A program made the position numbers and the translations under genes. A DNA stretch of 52,608 bases from Myxococcales bacterium. Its GTDB lineage: Bacteria; Myxococcota_A; UBA9160; SZUA-336. The stretch lies in NCBI GenBank assembly GCA_013215565.1, contig JABSQV010000006.1, positions 1-52,608 on the forward strand, given 5' to 3'. Below the pieces are notes generated by a model. The model did not search any database, was not told where the DNA came from, and saw only the letters and a list, made by a program, of their open reading frames with translations. Positions 1 to 8,832 of the stretch are shown one piece after another (position 1 is the stretch's first letter; each line of letters starts with the position of its first letter).

Positions 1-773
1 GCTGACGCGTAGGCCTCGGGATCGAGCGCCGTGTAGGCGACAGGTTCGGAGCCCGGCACCGCGTCGGCCGCGTTCGCGTAGCCGCCGATCGGAGCGTCGG
101 TCAGCGCGCGCAGATCCGGCAGCGCCTGCTCGACGAAGTTGGCACCGCAGCAGTTCACGAGATAGGCCGAGGCGCCGCAGTCGCGGGCGGCCGCGAAAGC
201 TTCCGCAACGCTTTCTCCGCTCGGCAGGTGCCCGGGGCGGCTTCCCTGAAGCGTCCAGCTCAGCCAGAACTCACAGCCTGTCCCGGCCGCGGCGACGGCC
301 GCGGCCGCAGCTTCGCGCGAACTCGAGAGCGTCTCGCAGAGCAGCAGATCGACGCGGGGCGCCAGCAGTTCCGCAATCCGGCGGTAGTCGGCGCGCAGCA
401 GCTCGTCCTCGCCGACGAGGTCGGCGCGGTAGCTGGTGTCCAGCGGCGGCAGCGAGCCCGCGATCCGCACCGGTCGGCCGGATGCATCGCGCGCGCGGCA
501 CGCCAGTTCCACGGCACGCAGGGTCAGCTCCTCGAGGCGGTCCCCGATGCCTTCCCGTGCGAGAAGCGGCGGCGTAACGGCGTAGTTGTTGGCCGTGATC
601 ACGTCGGCGCCCGCGGCGATGTAGTCCGCGTGGACCCTGACGACTGCGTCGGGATCCGCAAACAGCGCGCGTGCGGACCAGATGGACGTGATGTGCGACG
701 GGACCTCGATCCCGCGCATCCTCAGTTCGGTCCCGGTTCCCCCATCCAGGAGCGTCGTCGCGGCACGGCTCAC
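1..773 (-). CDS. Homocysteine S-methyltransferase family protein (3' end cut by window edge)
   Basis: Read on the minus strand from a GTG at 773, this frame runs open to the window edge (257 codons visible). Residues 10-16 read DGGTGTE, the N-terminal signature of the Pfam S-methyl_trans (BHMT/MetH N-terminal) TIM barrel. DVITANNY follows near residue 58, and the first zinc-cysteine element LVNCCG lies near residue 215. The C-terminal Cys-Cys zinc pair would lie outside the window. The family transfers a methyl group from S-methylmethionine, betaine or methylcobalamin to homocysteine; the donor cannot be told here. The start is uncertain: an in-frame TAG lies about 60 nt upstream and GTG 773 is the only in-frame start I found between them. 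The frames on the other strand are arginine-rich shadows. Confidence 0.85.
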   Translation of the reverse strand, partial: MSRAATTLLDGGTGTELRMRGIEVPSHITSIWSARALFADPDAVVRVHADYIAAGADVITANNYAVTPPLLAREGIGDRLEELTLRAVELACRARDASGRPVRIAGSLPPLDTSYRADLVGEDELLRADYRRIAELLAPRVDLLLCETLSSSREAAAAAVAAAGTGCEFWLSWTLQGSRPGHLPSGESVAEAFAAARDCGASAYLVNCCGANFVEQALPDLRALTDAPIGGYANAADAVPGSEPVAYTALDPEAYAS

Positions 774-895
774 GAGCGTGCCCCAGCTCCGATTCGAACT
801 CCACCCAGCTCCGGCCTCCTAACGAGCCGCCATCTTAGTCCCCGGCCTGCAGGCACGTCCGGAGGAAGCTGCGAACCCCCTGCTCCCGCGCGCGA

Positions 896-1522
896 TCAGC
901 CAGAAGCCAGCTGCGGCTGCCCGAGCCAGAGACACCCGATCAGGATGGAGGCGATCGAAACGGCCGACAGCACCCGGCGGAACACGCGGGGCTGGTCGCC
1001 GGAGCCGAGCCTGGTCGAGAGACCGAAGACGAGCGACACGCCGACCATCGTGGCGATGCTGCCCAGCGCGAAGCCGGCCAGGTAACTCCCGGCATCGAGC
1101 CAGGAGGGCATCGCCAGGGCGGGAAGCACGCCGAGCACCCCGGCACTGCCGGCGAGTCCGTGGAGTACGCCCACGGCCATCGCCCAACCCGTATGCACGT
1201 GCAGCTGCTCGGAGCGGCCGGTGGAGGGCTCCGGCCGGGATCGGTGCGTGAGTCCCCAGATCCCGATGCCGATCAGGAACACCCCGATCAGGCGCTCGCC
1301 CCAGCGCGACAGGAACTCCAAACGCGCGAGGTCGACCAGGGCGTAGGCGACGCAGCCGACCGCCAGCACGCCGGCCGCGTGTCCGAGTCCCCAGCGCAGG
1401 CCGACGCGCCAGGCTCGGCGGCGCGCGTCGACCGAGAAGGGGGCGACCGCGGCCACGTGATCCGGCCCCAGCAGGACGTGCCAGGCTCCGAAGGCGAGGC
1501 CGGCGAAGAGCGCACTGAACAT
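896..1522 (-). CDS. NicO/UreH-like polytopic membrane protein, putative Ni/Co permease
   Basis: A 208-residue, strongly hydrophobic protein with about six membrane segments. Helix 1 carries H15-x5-D21-H22, resembling the metal-binding His/Asp motif of nickel/cobalt permeases (NiCoT, RcnA/NicO, UreH-like). A second helix carries GLGHAAG (H48) and a third GVLHGLAGSAG. An open frame extends upstream to 1702, but the segment before ATG 1522 has no hydrophobic or conserved character and crosses the promoter region. ATG 1522 is also placed 8 nt after a TACCCT hexamer. It is divergent from the SUF operon, so the two could share control by metal or Fe-S status. Substrate is inferred only; a DsbD-type membrane domain is the main alternative. 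Confidence 0.72.
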   Translation of the reverse strand: MFSALFAGLAFGAWHVLLGPDHVAAVAPFSVDARRRAWRVGLRWGLGHAAGVLAVGCVAYALVDLARLEFLSRWGERLIGVFLIGIGIWGLTHRSRPEPSTGRSEQLHVHTGWAMAVGVLHGLAGSAGVLGVLPALAMPSWLDAGSYLAGFALGSIATMVGVSLVFGLSTRLGSGDQPRVFRRVLSAVSIASILIGCLWLGQPQLASG

Positions 1523-1530
1523 GGGGGCGC

Positions 1531-1536
1531 AGGGTA
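1531..1536 (-). promoter_or_regulatory. Candidate -10 (TACCCT), 8 nt from ATG 1522
   Basis: On the minus strand TACCCT ends 8 nt before the permease ATG. No Shine-Dalgarno is visible and no clear -35. This fits the leaderless pattern seen at many first genes in the window. Confidence 0.4.
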
Positions 1537-1592
1537 CCGCGCCCCCGACTGGAAGCGGTCGTTCGGTCCCGATGCGGAGGCTCAGTGCTATC

Positions 1593-1620
1593 TTGACATT
1601 CTGGTACAGTAAACTAGGCT
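1593..1620 (+). promoter_or_regulatory. SUF operon promoter with possible Rrf2 operator
   Basis: A consensus -35 TTGACA (1593-1598) is followed after 16 nt by TAGGCT (1615-1620), which ends 6 nt before the GTG start of the Rrf2 gene; a transcript starting there would be leaderless. The same segment holds an imperfect dyad, TTGAC (1593-1597) against GTAAA (1609-1613), overlapping the promoter, where an autoregulating Rrf2/IscR-type protein would be expected to bind. The operator reading is inference. Confidence 0.5.
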
Positions 1621-1626
1621 CGGCTC

Positions 1627-2109
1627 GTGCACCTGTCGTCACCCGAGGAATACGGCCTGCGCTGCCTGGTCCAGGTGGCGCGTGCTCCGGGCCCGGCCCC
1701 ACTCACGATCCACCAGATCGCAGAGGCCGAGGGCCTCTCTCCCGAGTACGCGGCCAAGCTGATGCGGCTCCTGCGCCAGCGCCGCTTCGTCGCGAGCACG
1801 CGTGGCGCGGCGGGCGGCTACCGGCTGTGCCGGCCCGCGGGCGAGATCCAGGTCTGGGAGATTCTGCAGGCCTTGGGCGGGCCCGTCTTCTCCGAGGAGT
1901 TCTGCGACACGCATCCGGGACAGCTCAGCACGTGTGTCCACACGGGCGACTGTTCGATCCGGCCGCTGTGGCGCGCGATCGAGGGGGCGCTCGGGCGACT
2001 GCTCCGAACCGTGAGCCTGGCCGACCTCTGCGGCCAGGAGGACGACAGTCAGAGAGTCATCCAGCGATCGGAAGAACGGCTCAACAGGCAGCTTCCGGTC
2101 GTTCTCTAA
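1627..2109 (+). CDS. Rrf2-family Fe-S-responsive transcriptional regulator of the SUF operon
   Basis: A 160-residue Rrf2/IscR-like protein: winged helix at residues 1-80 with the typical SPEEYGLRCL start and STRGAAGGYRL wing, then C93, C103 and C109 in the position of the IscR [2Fe-2S] ligands. The spacing (10 and 5 intervening residues) differs from E. coli IscR, whose ligands are C92, C98 and C104, but all three cysteines are present. As first gene of the SUF operon, 27 nt ahead of sufB, it most likely senses cluster status and represses or activates its own operon. GTG 1627 is favoured because the predicted -10 ends 6 nt upstream and the conserved N-terminus begins right at this codon. Confidence 0.9.
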   Translation: MHLSSPEEYGLRCLVQVARAPGPAPLTIHQIAEAEGLSPEYAAKLMRLLRQRRFVASTRGAAGGYRLCRPAGEIQVWEILQALGGPVFSEEFCDTHPGQLSTCVHTGDCSIRPLWRAIEGALGRLLRTVSLADLCGQEDDSQRVIQRSEERLNRQLPVVL

Positions 2110-2136
2110 CGCGCGCTAGGAGCAAGGATCACCCGC

Positions 2137-3609
2137 ATGAGCCGCTCGGAGACCCCCGCGACGCCCGCTGCAATCGAGCGGGCGACGAGCGGCGAGTACA
2201 AGTACGGGTTCGTCACCGAGATCGAGTCGGACACCGTCCCCCCGGGTCTCGACGCGGACGTCGTTCGCCTGATCTCGGCCAGAAAGAACGAACCGGAGTG
2301 GCTGCTCGAGTGGCGACTCCGGGCCCTGGAAGGCTGGGAAAGACTCGCGCGGGAGCAGGGTGAGCCGCGCTGGGCCAACCTCCGCTTCCCGGAAATCGAC
2401 TTCCAGGCGATCAGTTACTACTCGGCCCCGAAGCTCAAGCCGGAACTCGAGAGCCTGGACGAAGTCGATCCCGAGCTGCGCGACGCGTTCGACAAGCTCG
2501 GAATCTCGATCGAAGAACAGAAGCGCCTGAGCGGGGTCGCGGTAGACGCGGTGTTCGACAGCGTCTCGGTCGCGACCACCTTCAAGGACAAGCTTTCCGA
2601 GATGGGCATCATCTTTGGTTCCTTCTCCGACGCGGTCCTGAACCACCCGGAGCTGGTCCGGAAGTACCTGGGCTCGGTGGTCCCGCCCGCCGATAACTTC
2701 TACGCCGCGCTCAACTCCGCCGTCTTCTCGGACGGCTCCTTTGCCTACATCCCCAGGGGCGTTCGATGCCCGATGGAGCTCTCGACCTACTTCCGGATCA
2801 ACGCCGCGAACACCGGGCAGTTCGAACGGACTCTGCTCATCGCCGATGAGGGAAGCTACGTGAGCTACCTGGAGGGCTGCACGGCCCCGATGCGGGACGA
2901 AAACCAGCTGCATGCGGCCGTCGTCGAACTGGTGGCCCTCGACGATGCCCAGATCAAGTACTCGACGATTCAGAACTGGTATCCGGGCGACAAGGAAGGC
3001 CGCGGGGGCATCTTCAACTTCGTGACCAAACGGGGCGCGTGCCGCGGTCGCCGCTCGAAGATTTCTTGGACCCAGGTCGAGACCGGCTCCGCGATCACCT
3101 GGAAGTACCCGAGTTGCATCCTGCAGGGCGACGACTCGGTCGGTGAGTTCTACTCGGTCGCGGTCACCAACAATCTGCAGCAGGCCGATACCGGGACCAA
3201 GATGATTCACCTCGGGAAGAACACGCGCAGCACGATTATTTCGAAAGGGATTTCGGCCGGCCGCGGCCAGAATACCTACCGCGGGCAGGTGATGATCCAG
3301 CGCCGAGCCGAGAATTCGCGCAACTACTCCCAGTGCGACTCACTGCTGATCGGGGACGAGTGCGGCGCACATACCTTCCCCTACATCGATGTACGAAACA
3401 CTTCATCGACGCTGGAGCACGAGGCCTCCACCACCAAGATCGGCGAAGATCAACTCTTCTACCTGAATCAGCGCGGGCTGAGCACGGAAGACGCCTCGTC
3501 GATGATCGTGAACGGCTTCTGCAAGGAGGTCTTCCGCGAGCTTCCGATGGAGTTCGCGGTCGAGGCCCAGAAGCTGCTCTCGGTCACGCTCGAGGGGAGC
3601 GTGGGCTGA
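2137..3609 (+). CDS. sufB: Fe-S cluster assembly scaffold SufB
   Basis: A 490-residue protein of normal SufB length. Hallmarks include the N-terminal YKYGF/TVPPGLD region, [19 protein letters not shown] in the middle, the beta-helix core, and near the C-terminus [11 protein letters not shown], whose Cys matches the essential SufB cysteine that receives sulfur and helps hold the nascent cluster. SufB forms the SufBC2D complex with the next two gene products in the cytoplasm, assembling [4Fe-4S] or [2Fe-2S] clusters. A Shine-Dalgarno (TAGGAGCAAGG) lies upstream of ATG 2137. Its stop overlaps the sufC start (TGATG at 3607-3611), which implies translational coupling. Confidence 0.97.
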   Translation: MSRSETPATPAAIERATSGEYKYGFVTEIESDTVPPGLDADVVRLISARKNEPEWLLEWRLRALEGWERLAREQGEPRWANLRFPEIDFQAISYYSAPKLKPELESLDEVDPELRDAFDKLGISIEEQKRLSGVAVDAVFDSVSVATTFKDKLSEMGIIFGSFSDAVLNHPELVRKYLGSVVPPADNFYAALNSAVFSDGSFAYIPRGVRCPMELSTYFRINAANTGQFERTLLIADEGSYVSYLEGCTAPMRDENQLHAAVVELVALDDAQIKYSTIQNWYPGDKEGRGGIFNFVTKRGACRGRRSKISWTQVETGSAITWKYPSCILQGDDSVGEFYSVAVTNNLQQADTGTKMIHLGKNTRSTIISKGISAGRGQNTYRGQVMIQRRAENSRNYSQCDSLLIGDECGAHTFPYIDVRNTSSTLEHEASTTKIGEDQLFYLNQRGLSTEDASSMIVNGFCKEVFRELPMEFAVEAQKLLSVTLEGSVG

Positions 3610-4391
3610 TGGCCGGCCAGCCGCTGCTCGAGCTTCGGAAGCTCCGCGCGCGCGTGGAGGGCAAGGAGATCCTGAAGGGGATCGACCTGCGCGTCGAGGA
3701 GGGAGAGACCCACGCGGTGATGGGACCCAACGGTTCGGGGAAGAGCACGCTCGCCAACGTCATCGCCGGGCGCGAGGGCTACGAACTCGAAGGAGAGATT
3801 CTGTTTCGGGGCCGAAACCTGCTCGAGCTCCCGATCGAAGAACGCGCCCGCGAGGGGGTCTTCATGGCGTTTCAGTACCCGGTCGAGATCCCGGGTGTGA
3901 CGAACTCCTACTTTCTGAAGGCCGCCCTCAACGCAGTTCGCAAGCATCGCGGCGAGCAAGAGCTCGACGCAATCGATTTCCTGGGCCTCGTACGCGAGCA
4001 GGCGAAGCTGCTCGGGATCGACGCGAGCTTCCTCGACCGGCCGCTCAACGAAGGCTTCTCGGGCGGAGAGAAGAAACGGAACGAAGTCCTGCAGATGGCG
4101 GTTCTGAACCCCCGGCTGGCCATTCTCGACGAGACCGACTCCGGGCTCGACATCGACGCACTCCGAATCGTGGCCGCCGGAATCAACGCGCGTTGGCGCC
4201 AGGACGGCGCCGTGGTCGTGATCACCCACTATCAGCGGCTGCTCAATTTCCTGGTGCCGGACTTCACGCACGTGCTGATCGACGGACGCATCGTGCGCTC
4301 CGGTGACCGCGGGCTCGCGGAGGAACTCGAAGAACGCGGCTACGGCTGGCTCGAGGACGAGGCCGCCTCCGGGGAGAGTTCCCGGCCTTGA
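3609..4391 (+). CDS. sufC: Fe-S cluster assembly ATPase SufC
   Basis: A 260-residue ABC-type ATPase without membrane domain. Walker A is GPNGSGKST (39-47), the signature is FSGGEKKR, the Walker B region reads LAILDETDSGLD, and the switch histidine is in VVITHYQRLL. The DETDSGLD form and EKKRNE are typical of SufC rather than of transport ABC proteins. ATP binding drives SufC dimerisation within SufBC2D and opens the SufB-SufD interface. ATG 3609 overlaps the sufB stop; an open frame upstream of it (from 3333) is an out-of-frame shadow of sufB. The final nucleotides overlap the TTG start of sufD. Confidence 0.97.
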   Translation: MAGQPLLELRKLRARVEGKEILKGIDLRVEEGETHAVMGPNGSGKSTLANVIAGREGYELEGEILFRGRNLLELPIEERAREGVFMAFQYPVEIPGVTNSYFLKAALNAVRKHRGEQELDAIDFLGLVREQAKLLGIDASFLDRPLNEGFSGGEKKRNEVLQMAVLNPRLAILDETDSGLDIDALRIVAAGINARWRQDGAVVVITHYQRLLNFLVPDFTHVLIDGRIVRSGDRGLAEELEERGYGWLEDEAASGESSRP

Positions 4392-5680
4392 GCGGACCTC
4401 TCCTCGAGCGCTTTGAAGACGCGCGCGAGCGACTCCCGGGTCATGGACTGCCGTGGCTCGAGGATCTGCGGCAGGGCGCATTCGAGCATTTTCGCGCGAC
4501 CGGTATGCCCGCGCCGACGGATGAGGACTGGCGCTTCACAAATCTTGCGCCACTCCGGAAGCACGACTTTACACCAACGCTTCTCGCGCCCGCGACCCGA
4601 TCCCCCGAACGCCCGGAAGGGACCGCACGAGCTCGGATCGTATTCCGCGACGGCCGTTTCGATCCGGCCCACGGCACTCCGGACGCACTGCCCGCGGGCG
4701 TCTCCGTTCGCAGTCTCGCACACGTACTTCGCGACGACCCGGACCGGGTCCGCGCGCGACTCGGACAGATCGCGGATCCGAAGAGCCGGGCGCTCTGGGC
4801 CCTGAACACTGCCTGGTTCGAGGACGGCGCCCTGATCGAGGTGGCCGGAGCGGCGAAGCTCGATGCCCCGATCGAGGTCGAATTCCTGCAGAGCGGCGAC
4901 GGATCGAAGCTGGTCACGCCTCGTTGCCTGATCCTGATGGGTCCCGGCAGCCGCGCCGCGGTTTGCGAGCGCTACCGCTCCACGGGCGCGGGCCCCTATC
5001 TGACCAACGCGCTCAGCGAGGCAGTCCTCGAAACGGACGCCTCGCTCGTACACGTAAGAATCCAGGAAGAGTCCAGCACGGGCTTTCACCTGGGAGGATT
5101 CGCGTCTCGACAGGAAGCCGGTAGTCGACTGCAGCAGATTTCGATCGCGCTCGGTTCTCGGCTCTCGCGCTTCGAAATTTCCTCGCTGCTCGAAGGCGAA
5201 GGGGCGGACTGCGCCCTTGACGGGCTCTATCTCGCGAAAGGTCGCCAGCACGTCGATCACCACACGACGATCGATCATGCGGTCCCGCATTGCACGAGTC
5301 GGGAGCTTTACAAGGGGATCCTGGCCGGTCAGTCCCGCGCGGTCTTTCATGGACGAATCCAGGTTCGGCCCCACGCACAGAAGACGAGCGCTTCACAGAC
5401 GAATCGCAACTTGGTGATCTCGCCCGACGCACGGGTCAACACCAAGCCACAACTCGAGATTCTCAACAACGACGTACGCTGCACGCACGGCGCCACGATC
5501 GGCCAGATCGAAGAGGAGGCGCTCTTCTACCTGCAATCGCGCGGCATCGGGCCCGAAGAAGCTCGCGCGCTCCTCTGCTATGCGTTCGCGAGCGAGGTAG
5601 CCGAGCGGATCCCGGATCAGGCCACTCGGGACTGGCTGCGAGATTACGTCGACCGCTGGATCCGGGAGCCCGGGCCATGA
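4388..5680 (+). CDS. sufD: Fe-S cluster assembly protein SufD
   Basis: A 430-residue SufD. Residues 1-60 form the helical N-terminus, with EDWRFTNLAPL typical of SufD. The core is the beta-helix, and the C-terminal segment reads VRCTHGATIGQI followed by EEEALFYLQSRGI; the His of CTHGAT corresponds to the histidine implicated in iron entry at the SufB-SufD interface. It starts at TTG 4388, sharing four bases with the sufC stop. A later start would delete part of the conserved N-terminus. Its stop overlaps the sufS ATG (ATGA at 5677-5680). Confidence 0.95.
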   Translation: MSGPLLERFEDARERLPGHGLPWLEDLRQGAFEHFRATGMPAPTDEDWRFTNLAPLRKHDFTPTLLAPATRSPERPEGTARARIVFRDGRFDPAHGTPDALPAGVSVRSLAHVLRDDPDRVRARLGQIADPKSRALWALNTAWFEDGALIEVAGAAKLDAPIEVEFLQSGDGSKLVTPRCLILMGPGSRAAVCERYRSTGAGPYLTNALSEAVLETDASLVHVRIQEESSTGFHLGGFASRQEAGSRLQQISIALGSRLSRFEISSLLEGEGADCALDGLYLAKGRQHVDHHTTIDHAVPHCTSRELYKGILAGQSRAVFHGRIQVRPHAQKTSASQTNRNLVISPDARVNTKPQLEILNNDVRCTHGATIGQIEEEALFYLQSRGIGPEEARALLCYAFASEVAERIPDQATRDWLRDYVDRWIREPGP

Positions 5681-6927
5681 GTACGGCTGGCATCGATTCC
5701 CGACGCAGCGCCGTCTGGTGGCAGCGGATCCGCAAGGACTTCCCGATCCTGGATCGGCGGATCCACGGCAAGCCGCTGACCTACCTCGATAGCGCGTCGA
5801 CCTCTCAGAAGCCCCGTTGCGTGCTCGAGACACTTCAACGTTACTACGAACGGTCCAACGCGAACGTCCATCGCGCGATCCACCTGCTCGCAGAAGAGGC
5901 CACCTTCGAATACGAAAAGGCGCGCGGGAAGGTCAAACGACTGCTCGGCGCCGACGACCCGCGCGAAATCGTGTTCACGAGTGGTACCACCGCGGCGATC
6001 AATCTGGTGGCACAGAGCTACGTCCGGCCCATGCTGCAGGAAGGAGACGAGATCCTGATCACGCACATGGAGCACCACTCGAACATCGTCCCCTGGCAGA
6101 TGGTCTGCGAGCAGACCGGGGCGCGGCTCCGGGTGGCTCCCATAGACGACCGCGGCGTGCTCGACCTTGACGAGTTCCAGCGCCTGCTCGGACCGCGCAC
6201 GCGCTTCGCTTCCTTCACGCACGTCTCGAACGTGCTCGGGACCGTCAACCCGGTTCGAGAAATGACCGACCTCGCCCACCGCAACGAGGTGCGCGTGCTG
6301 ATCGATGGAGCACAGGCGGTTCAGCACGGGGCCGTCGACCTCGCCGAGATCGGGGCAGATTTTTACGCCTTCTCGGGCCACAAGCTCTACGGCCCCACCG
6401 GCATCGGGGCCCTGTATGCGCGCGGCGATCTCCTCCACCAGATGCCCCCCTGGCAGGGCGGCGGAGAGATGATCGAATCGGTCAGCTTTGAGAAGACCGT
6501 CTACCACGCTCCACCACACAAGTTCGAAGCCGGAACCCCGAACATCGCCGGAGCGATCGGGCTCGGGGCCGCGATCGATTACCTGCTCGAACTCGGGCTC
6601 GCGGACGTCGCGCGGCACGAAGCAGAGGTGCTCGAGTACGGCATGCAGGTGCTGAGTGAGCTAGAGGGAGTCCGCCTGATCGGAACGGCCCCCGAGAAGG
6701 CGAGCGTGATTTCGTTCGCGATGGAGGCCGCGCACCCGCACGACGTGGCGACGATCCTGGATCGGGAAGGCGTCGCAGCCCGCGCCGGACATCACTGCGC
6801 GCAGCCTCTGATGGAGCGCTTCGGGCTTCCGGCTACGACCCGGGCCTCTCTCGCGGTATTCAACACGCGCGAAGACTTCGACCGGCTCGCCGGGGGACTT
6901 CGCAAAGTGAACGAGATCTTCGGCTGA
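5677..6927 (+). CDS. sufS: Cysteine desulfurase SufS (group II)
   Basis: A 416-residue PLP enzyme of the class V aminotransferase fold. TSGTTAAINLVA binds the cofactor phosphate; MEHHSNIVPW and DGAQAVQHGAVD are signature blocks; FSGHKLYGPTGIG contains the Schiff-base lysine; RAGHHCAQP holds the catalytic cysteine in the short loop characteristic of group II enzymes, which need a partner to accept persulfide. That partner is the adjacent sufU. The enzyme removes sulfur from cysteine, giving alanine. ATG 5677 overlaps the sufD stop. A longer frame upstream (from 5290) is a shadow of sufD. Confidence 0.96.
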   Translation: MSTAGIDSRRSAVWWQRIRKDFPILDRRIHGKPLTYLDSASTSQKPRCVLETLQRYYERSNANVHRAIHLLAEEATFEYEKARGKVKRLLGADDPREIVFTSGTTAAINLVAQSYVRPMLQEGDEILITHMEHHSNIVPWQMVCEQTGARLRVAPIDDRGVLDLDEFQRLLGPRTRFASFTHVSNVLGTVNPVREMTDLAHRNEVRVLIDGAQAVQHGAVDLAEIGADFYAFSGHKLYGPTGIGALYARGDLLHQMPPWQGGGEMIESVSFEKTVYHAPPHKFEAGTPNIAGAIGLGAAIDYLLELGLADVARHEAEVLEYGMQVLSELEGVRLIGTAPEKASVISFAMEAAHPHDVATILDREGVAARAGHHCAQPLMERFGLPATTRASLAVFNTREDFDRLAGGLRKVNEIFG

Positions 6928-7379
6928 TGTCGGACCTTCGCGACCTGTATCAGGAGGTCATCCTCGACCACAACAAGCATCCGCGGAACTTCGGTGCGCT
7001 GGAACAGCCGACCTCCAGCGCGGAGGGCTACAACCCGATCTGCGGCGACCACTTCCGGGTATCCGTGGAACTCGACGGAGACACCCTGCGTGACGTGCGC
7101 TTCGAAGGGTCGGGCTGCGCCATCTCGACTGCCTCGGCATCGCTCATGACCGACGCGATCAAGGGCAAGACCCTCCGCGAGATCAAGACACTCCACTCGG
7201 ACTTCCAGAAGCTCGTGACGGCCGAGCCGGGAGCAGAGCACGATCCCGCACGACTCGGGAAGCTGGTCGTGATGGGCGGCGTCTGCGAATACCCCATGCG
7301 GGTCAAGTGCGCGACGCTCGCGTGGCATACCCTGAAGGCGGCTGCGCGGGCCGAAACGAAGACCGTAACCACCGAGTGA
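6927..7379 (+). CDS. sufU: Zinc-dependent sulfurtransferase SufU
   Basis: A 150-residue IscU/NifU-N-fold protein of SufU type. Ligands C39 (NPICGD), D41, C64 (GSGCAIS) and C128 (VKCATL) match the Cys-Asp-Cys-Cys zinc site known in Bacillus SufU, and the SufU-type insert is present between C64 and C128. In SufU systems the zinc site swaps ligands with the SufS catalytic Cys and takes up the persulfide, rather than acting as scaffold. ATG 6927 overlaps the sufS stop (TGATG). No SufE is seen in the operon, consistent with SufU serving SufS. Confidence 0.95.
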   Translation: MSDLRDLYQEVILDHNKHPRNFGALEQPTSSAEGYNPICGDHFRVSVELDGDTLRDVRFEGSGCAISTASASLMTDAIKGKTLREIKTLHSDFQKLVTAEPGAEHDPARLGKLVVMGGVCEYPMRVKCATLAWHTLKAAARAETKTVTTE

Positions 7380-7386
7380 GGCACGC

Positions 7387-7698
7387 ATGAAGGCCCCCGA
7401 CGAACTCAGGAACGAAGTGATCGAAGCACTGAAGACCGTCTTCGATCCCGAAATCCCCGTGAACATCTACGAACTCGGCCTCGTGTACGAGGTCGCGATC
7501 GACGAGGGCCGGAAGGTCCGAATCCGCATGACGCTCACCTCGCCCATGTGCCCGGTCGCCGAGAGCCTGCCGGGCGAGGTGGAGGCCAAGGCCGCCTCGG
7601 TCGCGGGCGTCGAGTCCGCCGAGATCGATCTCGTCTGGGAGCCCACCTGGGAGCCGAGCATGATGTCGCCGGCCGCCAAGCTCACGCTCGGCTTCTGA
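7387..7698 (+). CDS. sufT: SufT-like MIP18/DUF59 protein
   Basis: A 103-residue DUF59 (MIP18) domain: FDPEIPVNIYELGLVY at 19-34 and MTLTSPMCPVAESLP around C55, the conserved cysteine. The C-terminus VWEPTWEPSMMSPAAKLTLGF is the usual end of bacterial SufT-like proteins. These proteins help in maturation of Fe-S proteins; in Staphylococcus SufT matters when demand for clusters is high. Lying 7 nt after sufU, it closes the operon. The gene symbol is by family and position. Confidence 0.9.
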   Translation: MKAPDELRNEVIEALKTVFDPEIPVNIYELGLVYEVAIDEGRKVRIRMTLTSPMCPVAESLPGEVEAKAASVAGVESAEIDLVWEPTWEPSMMSPAAKLTLGF

Positions 7699-7712
7699 GC
7701 CCTTCGGCCGCG

Positions 7713-7724
7713 CGCGTCGACGCG
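7713..7724. terminator. Palindrome between convergent operons
   Basis: CGCGTCGACGCG is a perfect 12-bp palindrome in the 33-bp gap between the SUF operon end and the convergent alcohol dehydrogenase stop. There is no T-tract, so a terminator role is only a guess. Confidence 0.2.
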
Positions 7725-7731
7725 ATCGGGC

Positions 7732-8823
7732 TCAGCGATCCGGCAGCAGGCAGCTGTGGATCGACTCCTCGTTCGGAATCTCGCGGGCCAACACCTGGAT
7801 CGCTCGCTCGGCCTCGCGCAACGCGAAGTCGTGGGTGTGCATCTTCTCGAGCGGCACCCGACCGGATTCGATCAGCCGGATCGCCTCGGCGTAACCGGTC
7901 CGCGTGACCCCGATGGCCCCACGGATCGTGATCTCCTTCAGCACGATCTTGTCGGAGATGAACTTCGGGATCTCCTTGAAGCCCTTGACGCCCGCGAGCA
8001 CGACCGTCCCGCCCGGCTTCACGTAGTCGATCGACTCCGCGACCGGTTCCGTCGCGTAGGAAGAGACATCGACCACCACGTCCGCACCCCGGCCATCGGT
8101 CAGCTCGCGAATCCGCTGCTTCGGGTTCTCGTTCTGCACGTCGATGGTGTGGTCGGCTCCGAACTCCGACGCGAGATCGAGCTTGGCGCGGTCGCTCTCG
8201 AGCCCGGTGACGATGATCTTGCCGACCCCGACCTCGCGGCACGCGATGACGCTCGAGAGTCCGCGCTGACCGGGGCCCAGGATCACGACCGTGTCGCCGG
8301 GCTGCGTCTGCGGAATCTCGACCGCCCAGCGAAAACCCGCCCCGAGCGGGTTGAAGATCACGGCGATCTCGGGTGGGAGCGTCCGGTCCATCTTGTGTAC
8401 GATCGCGCGCGGGTCGAGGTACATGTACTCGGCGTAGGCGCCCCACAGCCCCGGTTTCTGGTCGAGCGGCACGTAGGAATAGATCTGGCGCTGCCGGCAG
8501 AGGTGGTAGCGGCCGCTCAGGCACTCGTCGCAGTAGCGGCAGGGCAGCATGGTCTCGACCGCGACGCGGTCGCCTACGTCGACCCCCCAGCGCTGCGCTG
8601 CGCGATCCCCGATCTTCTCCACGATCCCGAGCGGCTCGTGCCCGGGAATCACCGGCATCGGCGTGCGCAGTACGCCCTCGTACTGCTCGTAGTCGCTGCC
8701 GCAGATTCCGCAGGCCTCGATCCGCAGCAGGCCCGAGTCCTCGTCGATCTCGGGGATCGGCAAGTCCCGGGCCTCGATCTCCCGGATGCCCGTCTGCACC
8801 ATCGCGAGCGTGGTCTTCGGCAC
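7732..8823 (-). CDS. Zinc-dependent alcohol dehydrogenase (MDR superfamily)
   Basis: A 363-residue medium-chain dehydrogenase. CGICGSD (about 38-44) and GHEPLG supply catalytic zinc ligands; the structural zinc lobe is C-x2-C-x2-C-x7-C (CRYCDECLSGRYHLC); the Rossmann motif is GPGQRG, one step from the usual GxGxxG. The substrate is unknown; the nearest family resemblance is to threonine/sorbitol-type dehydrogenases. It is the last gene of the minus-strand Mo/W cofactor block, 9 nt after the YIP1 protein, so it may supply or remove alcohol/aldehyde linked to the aldehyde oxidoreductase upstream. That link is inference. Start is GTG 8823, with a later ATG near 8802 as alternative. Confidence 0.88.
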   Translation of the reverse strand: MPKTTLAMVQTGIREIEARDLPIPEIDEDSGLLRIEACGICGSDYEQYEGVLRTPMPVIPGHEPLGIVEKIGDRAAQRWGVDVGDRVAVETMLPCRYCDECLSGRYHLCRQRQIYSYVPLDQKPGLWGAYAEYMYLDPRAIVHKMDRTLPPEIAVIFNPLGAGFRWAVEIPQTQPGDTVVILGPGQRGLSSVIACREVGVGKIIVTGLESDRAKLDLASEFGADHTIDVQNENPKQRIRELTDGRGADVVVDVSSYATEPVAESIDYVKPGGTVVLAGVKGFKEIPKFISDKIVLKEITIRGAIGVTRTGYAEAIRLIESGRVPLEKMHTHDFALREAERAIQVLAREIPNEESIHSCLLPDR

Positions 8824-8832
8824 GGCGGGATT

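Noticed and set aside
228-1085. Plus-strand frame of 285 codons
   Set aside because: Antisense to the homocysteine methyltransferase, which shows clear family motifs on the minus strand.
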